From contig NZ_JBDQZI010000003.1 in assembly GCF_042920265.1 (NCBI RefSeq), positions 186,001 through 250,000 on the forward strand: DNA of 64,000 nucleotides, read 5' to 3'. This document shows, piece after piece, positions 16,880 to 24,539 of this stretch (the stretch's first letter is position 1; each line of letters starts with the position of its first letter). Under the pieces are notes generated by a model. That model was given only the letters and a program-made list of their open reading frames with translations. It made no database searches and was not told the origin of the DNA. Source of the stretch: Lysinibacillus_B sp042920265. GTDB lineage: Bacteria; Bacillota; Bacilli; Bacillales_A; Planococcaceae. A program made the translations under genes and the position numbers.

Positions 16880-16907
16880 TATACGATTGTATAGGGAAAA
16901 GGTTTCA
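16880..16907 (-). promoter_or_regulatory. Sigma-W promoter of ysdB
   Basis: On the minus strand TGAAAC, a spacer of exactly 16, then CGTATA: the ECF sigma-W consensus as known from B. subtilis (TGAAAC-N16-CGTA). It lies about 35 bases before ysdB. The same stretch contains CTATAC/GTATAG (16879-16894) between the divergent genes. Confidence 0.85.
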
Positions 16908-16933
16908 ATTTTTTTAGAAAAAGAGGAGAAAAG

Positions 16934-17416
16934 ATGAATTTTAAACAATTATTCGAGATGCAAAAAGCACTTGATACATTTATTGAAGAAACACAACATG
17001 TTACACATGATGTGTTTGAAGAAAAAGGACTTGCCCTTTTAGTGGAATTAGCAGAACTTGCGAATGAAACGAGATGCTTTAAATTTTGGAGTACAAAAGG
17101 TCCGTCTGAACGCGAAGTGATTTTAGAGGAATTTGTGGATTCTATTCACTTTATGCTTTCATTAGGGAATATGCGCGGTTTTGCATTGGAGACATGGCCG
17201 GAAGTACAGGAGCAAGCCGATTTAACACCATTATTTATTGAGACAACTGTAGCGGTGACCGCATTTATTAGCTCGCCAACGGAGGAAACATATGATGATG
17301 TATGGAAGAAATACGGGAAGCTGGCATATAATTTAGGGTTTACAGTTACTGATATTTTAAATGCATATGTTGCGAAAAATGAGAAAAACTATGAGCGCCA
17401 ACGTTCTGGCTATTAA
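16934..17416 (+). CDS. Dimeric dUTPase (all-alpha NTP pyrophosphatase fold)
   Basis: A 160-residue protein with the metal-binding patterns of the dimeric dUTPase family: VELAELANETRCFKFW and EEFVDSIHFMLSLG, whose Glu and Asp residues hold Mg. It would hydrolyse dUTP to dUMP, keeping uracil out of DNA and feeding thymidylate synthesis. SD GAGGAG. It is inserted between ysdB and ysdC relative to B. subtilis. Another NTP pyrophosphatase activity cannot be excluded. Confidence 0.85.
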   Translation: MNFKQLFEMQKALDTFIEETQHVTHDVFEEKGLALLVELAELANETRCFKFWSTKGPSEREVILEEFVDSIHFMLSLGNMRGFALETWPEVQEQADLTPLFIETTVAVTAFISSPTEETYDDVWKKYGKLAYNLGFTVTDILNAYVAKNEKNYERQRSGY

Positions 17417-17421
17417 TTATT

Positions 17422-17449
17422 TTGAAATCCAAAATGTTCTCGGTATAAT
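17422..17449 (+). promoter_or_regulatory. Sigma-A promoter of ysdC
   Basis: TTGAAA (17422-17427), spacer 16, TATAAT (17444-17449), 31 bases before the gene. Confidence 0.75.
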
Positions 17450-17480
17450 GGGAATGACATATATTTAGGAGGGCGAAAGA

Positions 17481-18569
17481 ATGGCGCAATTAGATCCAAC
17501 ATTACAAATGTTAAAAGAGTTAACGGATGCAAACGGGATTCCAGGGAACGAACGAGCACCACGTGAAGTAATGAAAAGGTATATCGCACCATTTGTAGAT
17601 GAAATCGAAACAGATAACCTCGGTAGTTTAATTGCCAAAAAAGTAGGGGACGAAAAGGGTCCTAAAATTATGATTGCGGGGCATTTAGATGAAATCGGTT
17701 TTATGGTGACACAAATTGATGACAAAGGATTCTTGAAATTCCAAACGGTTGGTGGTTGGTGGGGGCAAGTAATGCTTGCTCAGCGCGTCACTATTACAAC
17801 GCGTAAAGGAGAAGAAATCATCGGTGTAATCGGTTCTAAGCCACCGCATATTCTTTCACCAGAAGCACGTAAAAAGCCAGTAGATGTAAAAGAAATGTTT
17901 ATTGACATTGGGGCAGCATCAAAAGAAGAAGCTGTTAAATGGGGTATTTCACCAGGCGATATGGTAACACCTTACTTTGAATTTAACGTCATGAAAAACG
18001 AAAAGCACTTACTTGCTAAAGCGTGGGATAATCGTATCGGCTGTGCCATTGCGATTGATGTTATGCGTGCATTAAAAGATGAAAATCATCCAAACATCGT
18101 CTATGGTGTAGGCAATGTACAAGAAGAAGTCGGCTTGCGTGGTGCAAAAACAACAACATTTAAAATAAGACCGGATATTGGTTTTGCAGTGGATGTCGGT
18201 GTGGCAGGCGATACACCAGGTATTACAACAAAAGAGTCTACGTCTAAAATAGGTGCGGGTCCACAAATCGTGATTTACGATGCATCCATGGTAGCACATA
18301 GAGGGTTACGTGATTTCGTTGTAGACATTGCAGAGGAACATAACATTCCGTATCAATTCGAATCGCTTGCAGGCGGCGGAACAGATGCCGGCTCAATCCA
18401 CCTAACAGCAAACGGTGTCCCTTCACTAGCGATTGGTATAGCAACCCGCTATATTCACTCTCATGCAGGAATTCTTCACCGTGATGACTACGAAAATACA
18501 GTGAAATTGCTTGTAGAAATTATTAAAAAGTTAGATCAAAAAATGGTAAATAAAATCATTTTTGATTAA
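17481..18569 (+). CDS. ysdC: M42 family metallo-aminopeptidase (YsdC)
   Basis: Cytoplasmic two-metal aminopeptidase of 362 residues. Ligand motifs: GHLDEIGFMV, WDNRIGCAIAIDVM, NVQEEVGLRGA (catalytic Glu), VDVGVAGDTPG and RYIHSHAGILHRDD. The family forms large tetrahedral complexes and removes N-terminal residues from peptides. SD AGGAGG. The position downstream of ysdA and ysdB is as in B. subtilis. A glutamyl-aminopeptidase specificity is often given for the family but cannot be read from the sequence. Confidence 0.92.
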   Translation: MAQLDPTLQMLKELTDANGIPGNERAPREVMKRYIAPFVDEIETDNLGSLIAKKVGDEKGPKIMIAGHLDEIGFMVTQIDDKGFLKFQTVGGWWGQVMLAQRVTITTRKGEEIIGVIGSKPPHILSPEARKKPVDVKEMFIDIGAASKEEAVKWGISPGDMVTPYFEFNVMKNEKHLLAKAWDNRIGCAIAIDVMRALKDENHPNIVYGVGNVQEEVGLRGAKTTTFKIRPDIGFAVDVGVAGDTPGITTKESTSKIGAGPQIVIYDASMVAHRGLRDFVVDIAEEHNIPYQFESLAGGGTDAGSIHLTANGVPSLAIGIATRYIHSHAGILHRDDYENTVKLLVEIIKKLDQKMVNKIIFD

Positions 18570-18586
18570 TACTGTAGAAAAATATC

Positions 18587-18629
18587 GGTAGACGGGCCTT
18601 CTAACAAATATGTTAGGGGGCCTTTACCG
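18587..18629 (+). terminator. Hairpin after ysdC
   Basis: CTAACA/TGTTAG inside GGCC/GGCC and GGTA/TACC arms. The T run is short, so termination strength is uncertain. Confidence 0.5.
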
Positions 18630-18680
18630 TAGTTAGACTGATATTCAAAGGAACAATTTTTAAACTGATATTACGGCAAA

Positions 18681-19031
18681 TGTGTTGATTTACCTTTTAT
18701 TGTTAATTGAATCGTGTGAAATGTTGATTTCCGCTCCATTCGGCTCGCTTTCCACGGGCATGGCCTCAGCCTCCTCGTCGCTCGTACCTCGGTGCTCCTG
18801 TCGCTGCGCTTTCGTCGCAAATAAATTTCCTGCGGGGTCTTCAGGCCAACACGACGTTGGTCACGAAGGCGTTGTCACAGGACGTGACGATTTTAGCCTT
18901 CGTTCCTTTATTGCTATTCCCGTAGGAGTCTCGCCGATTTCGCTACAATCAACTGGCAAGTCATTTTTGATTACGTTTTTGCTAAAGAAACAGGCTTCTA
19001 TACAGGAAATATTTTGATAATCAACACACCT
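18681..19031 (-). repeat. Nested-palindrome repeat, copy B (with inner module)
   Basis: Inverted ends GTGTTGATTTACC (left) and GATAATCAACACACCT (right). Inner ends GTTGATTTCCGCTCC and CAATCAAC flank the G+C-rich core. Reversed, it shares with copies D and F the right-hand text TATAGAAG...TTTTTGATCA-type flanks and with copy C an inner module (ACGTCCTGTG, CAACGCCTT). It lies between ysdC and argF. A 111-codon frame across it is not a gene. Confidence 0.85.
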
Positions 19032-19208
19032 GATAGATATTACGGTCATTACTTAAATGATGGGGGATTCTAAAATGGAAACTAATGTAAAAATATAAAT
19101 CATCTCGCGTGCCTATTTTTTAATCTGTATAATTTTTAAGGTGCTTGTATAATTATTTATTGGATAATTAAGTTTATTTAAAAAAGAAAGAAAAATTATA
19201 ATAATTCA

Positions 19209-19238
19209 CTTGATTTTATATTTATGCAAATGTATAAT
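19209..19238 (+). promoter_or_regulatory. argF promoter with overlapping ARG box
   Basis: TTGATT (19210-19215), spacer 17, TATAAT (19233-19238). CTTGATTTTATATTTATG (19209-19226) matches the reversed B. subtilis ARG box that I recall (MTTGMATTTTTATTCATG) at 15 of 18 positions and covers the -35, so AhrC/ArgR with arginine should repress. Confidence 0.65.
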
Positions 19239-19273
19239 GAAAGTAACATAAAGGTATGCGAGGGGCGTTTAAG

Positions 19274-20239
19274 ATGAAATTGTTAGAAGAGGTGCAGTTA
19301 AAACCAGTAGCAAGCCTTCAGGGGAAGGACCTACTGACACTGCTTGACTATACTTCACAAGAAGTGCAAGATTTAATTACACTGGCTACACAGCTAAAAA
19401 AAGTAACAAAAGAAGGTAAATGTCCAAAATTGCTAGAAGGCAAAACATTAGGGATGATTTTTGAAAAAAGCTCAACGCGTACACGTGTATCGTTTGAGGT
19501 AGGCATGCAGCAACTAGGTGGTTACGGCATGTATATGAATGCACGCGATATGCAAATTGGTCGTGGTGAGCCGATTTCGGATACAGGGAAAGTGTTATCT
19601 GGTTATTTAGATGGTATTATGATTCGTGCGAACTCACATGAGATGGTGAAAGAGCTGGCAGAATATGCATCTATTCCGGTAATCAATGGATTAACAGATA
19701 TTTTCCACCCATGCCAAGCATTAGCGGACTTAGAAACAATCGCTGAAAACAAAGGGGAATTAAAAGGCTTAAAAGTTGCATATGTTGGTGATGGCAACAA
19801 TGTAGCGCATTCATTAGTAATTGCTTGTGCACATGTAGGAATGGATGTAGCGGTTGCAACGCCTGTTGGTTATGAATGTGATTTAGATATCATTGCTAAG
19901 GCACGTGAAATTGCTTTAGTCAACGGTAGTGAAGTGTTTGTGACTACTGATCCTGTTGCCGCAGTAAAAGATGCAGATGCTGTCTATGCAGATGTGTGGA
20001 CATCTATGGGGCAAGAAGAAGAGACACAACAACGTTTAATCGATTTTAAAGGTTATCAAATAAATGATGAGCTAGTAGCACATGCTAAACCAGATTATAT
20101 GTTCTTACACTGTTTACCAGCCCACCGTGAAGAAGAAGTGACTTCTTCTGTTATTGACGGACCAAATTCCTATATTTATGAGCAAGCCGAAAATCGATTA
20201 CACGCACAAAAAGCTGTATTGGTTTCGTTAATGGCTTAA
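19274..20239 (+). CDS. argF: Ornithine carbamoyltransferase
   Basis: Makes citrulline from ornithine and carbamoyl phosphate in arginine synthesis. The 321-residue product has the carbamoyl phosphate motif SSTRTRVSFEV, HPCQALADL, and the ornithine-loop motif FLHCLPAHR. ATG 19274 follows GAGGGG by eight bases; the earlier in-frame ATG 19256 has no SD. No other arg gene is near, so it is a single unit with its own operator. The last 18 codons plus stop are repeated just downstream. Confidence 0.95.
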   Translation: MKLLEEVQLKPVASLQGKDLLTLLDYTSQEVQDLITLATQLKKVTKEGKCPKLLEGKTLGMIFEKSSTRTRVSFEVGMQQLGGYGMYMNARDMQIGRGEPISDTGKVLSGYLDGIMIRANSHEMVKELAEYASIPVINGLTDIFHPCQALADLETIAENKGELKGLKVAYVGDGNNVAHSLVIACAHVGMDVAVATPVGYECDLDIIAKAREIALVNGSEVFVTTDPVAAVKDADAVYADVWTSMGQEEETQQRLIDFKGYQINDELVAHAKPDYMFLHCLPAHREEEVTSSVIDGPNSYIYEQAENRLHAQKAVLVSLMA

Positions 20240-20353
20240 AAATAAAGGATGCAACACTTTTAGCTCTGCGACGAGCAAGCGCAGCGGCGCAGGAGTCAAG
20301 CCGAAAATCGATTACACGCACAAAAAGCGGTATTAGTATCGTTAATGGCTTAA
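20183..20353 (+). repeat. Tandem duplication of the argF 3' end around a hairpin
   Basis: The 57 bases ending at the argF stop (20183-20239) recur at 20297-20353. Three bases differ (GCT/GCG, TTG/TTA, GTT/GTA), all third positions and all synonymous, so both encode QAENRLHAQKAVLVSLMA. The 57 bases between contain CTCTGCG/CGCAGGAG and AAGCGCAGCGGCGCAGGAG, related to the repeat family module found inside the rplT duplication. Confidence 0.9.
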
Positions 20354-20410
20354 TTGAATGAATGAAGATTTAATGCTTGTAGGTAACAGGCTTAAGTCTA
20401 TAAATTGAAT

Positions 20411-20590
20411 ACAATCGAAACCTTTTACAAAGCAGGAAGGGCCGCGTAAAAGGGTAGTACATTAAATGGATTAGCGGGGGACGCTGCTACCCGTTTAATA
20501 CGCTACATTCGATGTGATGCTCGTTTTCTAGAAGGAAGGCCGCATCACTACATAAAACAACTTGGGAGACGCTAGGTTGTTTTTTTTGTT
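20411..20590 (+). ncRNA. Unassigned structured RNA with terminator
   Basis: Three hairpins follow a possible promoter (TTGTAG, spacer 16, TATAAA ending 20404). Stem 1: CCTTTTAC/GTAAAAGG (20421-20428 with 20446-20453). Stem 2: GTAG..ATTAAATGG with CCGTTTAAT..CTAC (20454-20506), capped by AGCG/CGCT. Stem 3: GTGATGC/GCATCAC (20514-20520 with 20542-20548). The loops of stems 1 and 3 share AGGAAGG(G)CCGC. A terminator ACAACTT/AGGTTGT (20557-20580) with eight T ends it. No open frame is present. Strand is set by the terminator. I know no family that fits. Confidence 0.6.
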
Positions 20591-20644
20591 TGGAAAATAA
20601 AGCAGCGATTCCGTCATACAGAAGTGAACGAAATCGCTGTTTAT

Positions 20645-22399
20645 TTATGCTTTTACATATTTAGATTTTTTAGCAATGAATTCTTGTTTTAACTGCTGTA
20701 GTCGTTGAATCACTTGTTGTGAAGTATGTGTAATATCTTCTAAAAGGAGTTCTGCATGTTTTTTATTCCCTGTATTAAAAGCTCGAACCGCTTCTTTTGC
20801 TAGTGTATAAATTTGATTGTGCAATGGTTCAATTTCAGTAAATGCTTGTTGGTCTCCAAGTAATTCTCGTCCCATTCCATTATACCACTCACTAAGGCGA
20901 GAATCTTTCGGTGAACCGATATCTTGCTCTGTCATTTGCTCAAAGCCAAGTAGCATATTGTAGATTTTCCAACGCCATAATAGATGATCGGTAATCGTTA
21001 ATTCAATTATGTCTTCTTGTGCGATAATAAAGTTTTTGGAGATGGTATTTACACGGTATTGGTCGATTCGATTACTTAATTCATAAATCGCAGCACCCGT
21101 ATTGAATGTAATGTCTTTACTGAATTTCGTGCTTTCAGCGAGCGCTGTATTTAAACGGGCAACCTCTGAAGCAACTTCTGCCTGAGAAATTGTTGTATCC
21201 GCAATATCGTTAAATTGATTGCCTTGCATTTGGAGCTGTTGATTTAACTCTTTCAGTGAACTGTTAATTTGTTGGGCACTATGGACACCGTCATGTAATT
21301 GCTGCGTTGTTTCGGCTGTGCGCGAATGGATGCGCTTCGTAATCGTGAGTAGCTCTTTCACATCTTCGTGCACGTTTTGAACCGATTCTTTTGTACTGTC
21401 TGCTAGCTTACGGACTTCTTCGGCTACGACTGAAAAGCCTTTTCCTGCTTCACCAGCACGTGCTGCTTCGATGGACGCATTGAGGGCAAGTAAATTCGTT
21501 TGATCTGCAATGCCTTTAATGAGTGTCATAACATTTGCTACACTATTTACACGCTCTACTAATTGTAATACATCTTCTTCTACAGAAGATTGACTGAAAT
21601 CGATAGACTCTAATATGCTCGTTACTTGTTGCAATACATTTAAATCTTCGTTTAAATCTTTTAAAGAAGCTTGTGTATTATTAGAAATGGATTTAACGGA
21701 TGAAGCCACTTCTTCGATACTTGCTTCTAAATTGTGCATTGCATTATTTGTTGTAATAATATCTTGTTGTTGTATGTCCTGGAAGTCAATTAATCCTTTA
21801 AGTTGATCAAGCTCGGCGTTATATTTAATAATTTCACCAAGGCCATTGACGATTGAGCCTGCCTGGATTTCAATATATGTTTCGACAATGATTTGTTGGT
21901 CGATCGTTACGAGACTATCGTATGCTAGGAGCAAATCGAGCAATTGTTGTGGTTTACGATTATACTTCTTTACAATTAGTGGGATAATTAGTTGGTTAAT
22001 TAACGTATAGGCTGAAATCATCCAGTTCGGTAAAACGCCAATTTGTGCGTGTGTATAGGCGATTTTTCGGCGTTTAAATACATAATTAAGGTCAAGGTCA
22101 TCTGTAAATAAGCTAATAAAATGGCGGTCAAATGTTTTTTTTAGACGCTCAACTGCGGAGTGTTTTTCGATAATTTCTTTAAATGTTTCAATCTGCAATA
22201 GTCGGTCATAAAAACTATTTAAGATGTAATCGCGATTTTGTTGATAAATATCTAAGAGGCTACTAACAGACTCACGACGAATTTTAGAAAGCGATAAAAA
22301 ATCAAGTTTTTCTTTGAATCGCTCGTTTGTCACGATGTCTGATGTGGAAGTTTTTGAAAAATACTCATAATTCCCTAAATCATACCTAATTATACCCAT
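20645..22399 (-). CDS. Globin-coupled chemoreceptor (HemAT-like) with C-terminal CZB-like domain
   Basis: Soluble receptor of 584 residues without membrane segments. Residues about 20-175 are a protoglobin domain with the proximal-His region KIAYTHAQIGVLPNWMISAY, so heme and oxygen sensing are likely. The methyl-accepting signalling domain follows, with its tip QTNLLALNASIEAARAGE near residue 315. The C-terminal 110 residues resemble a CZB zinc-binding domain: DHLLWRWKIYN, SPKDSRLSEWY, PLHNQIY. The ligand Cys is Ser and the last His is Tyr, so the zinc site looks incomplete. SD AGGAGG. Confidence 0.85.
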   Translation of the reverse strand: MGIIRYDLGNYEYFSKTSTSDIVTNERFKEKLDFLSLSKIRRESVSSLLDIYQQNRDYILNSFYDRLLQIETFKEIIEKHSAVERLKKTFDRHFISLFTDDLDLNYVFKRRKIAYTHAQIGVLPNWMISAYTLINQLIIPLIVKKYNRKPQQLLDLLLAYDSLVTIDQQIIVETYIEIQAGSIVNGLGEIIKYNAELDQLKGLIDFQDIQQQDIITTNNAMHNLEASIEEVASSVKSISNNTQASLKDLNEDLNVLQQVTSILESIDFSQSSVEEDVLQLVERVNSVANVMTLIKGIADQTNLLALNASIEAARAGEAGKGFSVVAEEVRKLADSTKESVQNVHEDVKELLTITKRIHSRTAETTQQLHDGVHSAQQINSSLKELNQQLQMQGNQFNDIADTTISQAEVASEVARLNTALAESTKFSKDITFNTGAAIYELSNRIDQYRVNTISKNFIIAQEDIIELTITDHLLWRWKIYNMLLGFEQMTEQDIGSPKDSRLSEWYNGMGRELLGDQQAFTEIEPLHNQIYTLAKEAVRAFNTGNKKHAELLLEDITHTSQQVIQRLQQLKQEFIAKKSKYVKA

Positions 22400-22540
22400 A
22401 TGTATCCTCCTATTGTAGTCTCAAAGGACTAATTTAGCTTATTCCCCTATAATATAACATAGCTTGATAAAAATACTAGCAGGAAATATGAACTTTATAT
22501 GAAGATATGTTATTTACTAGAAATAATCAAGTATAAAAAT

Positions 22541-22576
22541 AGTAGGGGGCTGTTACTTTTAGGACAGCCCCCTACT
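22541..22576 (-). terminator. Terminator of nadBCA
   Basis: Perfect 13-pair stem AGTAGGGGGCTGT/ACAGCCCCCTACT (22541-22553 with 22564-22576). On the minus strand it is followed by ATTTTTAT. Confidence 0.9.
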
Positions 22577-22591
22577 AATGTTAGTACGGTT

Positions 22592-23692
22592 TTATGCACG
22601 TGCTAGCATACGTTCTAGCGATAGGAGTGCTTCTTTTGTCGTTTCAGAATCGACTTGAATGATGTTACCTTGTTCACCATTTTCGATCGTTTCAAGCGCC
22701 CATAAAAGGTGTGGTAAATCGATACGATTCATCGTCAAACATGGACACATATTTTCATTGAGCGAAATAATATGTTTGTCTGGGTATTTTGCAATGAGAC
22801 GTTTTACTAAGTTCATTTCTGTGCCAATTGCCCAGCTTGAATGAGCAGGTGCATTGTCGATTACATCACAAATATATTTTGTAGAGCCATTATCATCAGA
22901 TAGGGCCACGACTTCACGTGAGCATTCTGGATGCACGATGATTGTCATATTCGGATATTTTTTTCGTACTTCACGGATATTGTAGATAGTAAAGCCTTCA
23001 TGTACTGAGCAATGACCTTTCCATAAAATAACCTTTACATCCTCTAAATGCCCGTCGTATTCAAGCTGTCCTTTAATCGGATCCCAAACAGCCATCTGTT
23101 CAAGCGGTACGCCTAAGTCGAATGCTGTATTACGACCTAGATGTTGGTCAGGTAAGAATAATAGGCGTTGTTTTTGTGTAAAGGCCCACTTCACCATTGA
23201 CTTTGCGTTGGAGCTTGTTACGCAAGCGCCACCATTACGCCCTGTAAAAGCTTTAATCGCTGCTGTTGAGTTGACATATGTTAACGGGATGATTGTATCG
23301 CCAAATAGTTTTTGTAGTTCGACCCAAGCCTCTTCGGTTTGATAAATGTTCGCCATATCGGCCATTGAGCAACCTGCGCGCATATCTGGCAAATAGACAA
23401 CCTGATGTTCGTCTGTTAACATATCCGCTGTTTCTGCCATAAAGTGTACACCACAGAAGACGATATGCTTTGCTTTTTTATTCGCTGCTGCAACTTGTGC
23501 AAGTTGTAACGAGTCACCTGTTGTATCGGCGAATTGAATCACTTCATCACGTTGATAGTGGTGCCCTGGAATAAATAATTCGTCTCCCAGCTTCTGCTTA
23601 ATTTCCCGAATGCGTGCTTCCATTTCTTCATGGGTCATTGATTTGTATTTTTCTGGTAGCATCGAGCGATCCATAAATTTAGTGAGTACCAT
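22592..23692 (-). CDS. nadA: Quinolinate synthase A
   Basis: Joins iminoaspartate and dihydroxyacetone phosphate to quinolinate with a [4Fe-4S] cluster. The 366-residue long-form protein shows FIPGHHYQRDEV, the candidate cluster cysteines in AGCSMAD, HPECS and MCPCLTMN, and SNAKSMVKWA. ATG 23692 follows AAAGGAG and overlaps the end of nadC by 14 bases. Last gene of nadB-nadC-nadA. Its cluster probably depends on the nearby NifS. Confidence 0.96.
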   Translation of the reverse strand: MVLTKFMDRSMLPEKYKSMTHEEMEARIREIKQKLGDELFIPGHHYQRDEVIQFADTTGDSLQLAQVAAANKKAKHIVFCGVHFMAETADMLTDEHQVVYLPDMRAGCSMADMANIYQTEEAWVELQKLFGDTIIPLTYVNSTAAIKAFTGRNGGACVTSSNAKSMVKWAFTQKQRLLFLPDQHLGRNTAFDLGVPLEQMAVWDPIKGQLEYDGHLEDVKVILWKGHCSVHEGFTIYNIREVRKKYPNMTIIVHPECSREVVALSDDNGSTKYICDVIDNAPAHSSWAIGTEMNLVKRLIAKYPDKHIISLNENMCPCLTMNRIDLPHLLWALETIENGEQGNIIQVDSETTKEALLSLERMLARA

Positions 23693-24539
23693 TTGTTACG
23701 ACTCCTTTCGGTTGAACTAATGCACTGATGTCAAACGCTTGGACAGAATGAGTTAATGCACCGAGTGAAATCCATTGAATGCCAGATTCGGCATAGCTAC
23801 GTAGGTTTTCAAGTGTAATTCCCCCTGAAGCTTCTGTTGCGATATGAGCCGGGACAAGTGCTAACCATTCGCGAATTTCCTCTGGTGTACGATTGTCGAA
23901 CATAATAATGTCCGCACCCGCATTTACTGCTTCGATTAATTGCTCTTTTGTTTCGATTTCGACTTCAATTTTTACGGTATGCCCGATTTTTGAGCGTGCA
24001 GATGCAACCGCTTGTGTAATGCTACCAGCAAATGCAATATGATTATCTTTTAACATGATGGCATCATACAGCCCGCTACGGTGATTAAAGGCCCCGCCTG
24101 CCCGCACAGCATATTTATCTAACATGCGAAGTCCTGGAATTGTTTTACGTGTATCACAGACGTGTGCATTTGTATCTTTCGTTAGTTGGACTGCCTCATA
24201 TGCCTGTGTCGCAATGCCACTCATACGTTGAATTAAATTTAAGATGACACGTTCACCTGTCAGCAAGCTACGAAGTGAACCTTCAATAACAGCAATTTGT
24301 TCTCCTTCTTCAATCCATTCCCCGTCTTCTTTGAATACGTGAACTTGTAAGCTATTATCTAGTAATGGAAACCCGATTTTAATCACCTGTTTGCCGCAAA
24401 AAATCCCTGATTGTTTTGCGTAAAAGGTAAATGAACCTTGTTCGGAAGGGGTGAAAATCGTTTCACTGGATAAGTCACCGTCTCCGATATCTTCATTAAA
24501 AAATTGCTGGAGCATATGTTTTAGCTTGATTGTGTTCAT
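23679..24539 (-). CDS. nadC: Quinolinate phosphoribosyltransferase (decarboxylating)
   Basis: Converts quinolinate and PRPP to nicotinate mononucleotide. The 286-residue product contains DTRKTIPGLRMLDKYAVRAGG and GGAFNHRSGLYDAIMLKDNH, both characteristic of NadC, and EASGGITLENLRSYAESG near the end. Its start overlaps nadB by 44 bases and its end overlaps nadA, so translation of the three is coupled. ATG 24539 follows GTGAGGA at ten bases; ATG 24515 is the alternative. Confidence 0.95.
   Translation of the reverse strand: MNTIKLKHMLQQFFNEDIGDGDLSSETIFTPSEQGSFTFYAKQSGIFCGKQVIKIGFPLLDNSLQVHVFKEDGEWIEEGEQIAVIEGSLRSLLTGERVILNLIQRMSGIATQAYEAVQLTKDTNAHVCDTRKTIPGLRMLDKYAVRAGGAFNHRSGLYDAIMLKDNHIAFAGSITQAVASARSKIGHTVKIEVEIETKEQLIEAVNAGADIIMFDNRTPEEIREWLALVPAHIATEASGGITLENLRSYAESGIQWISLGALTHSVQAFDISALVQPKGVVTNGTH

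Noticed and set aside
18682..19017. 111-codon open frame between ysdC and argF
   Set aside because: It runs through the nested-palindrome repeat copy B; the same frame type appears in copies D and F, and no SD or protein family supports it.
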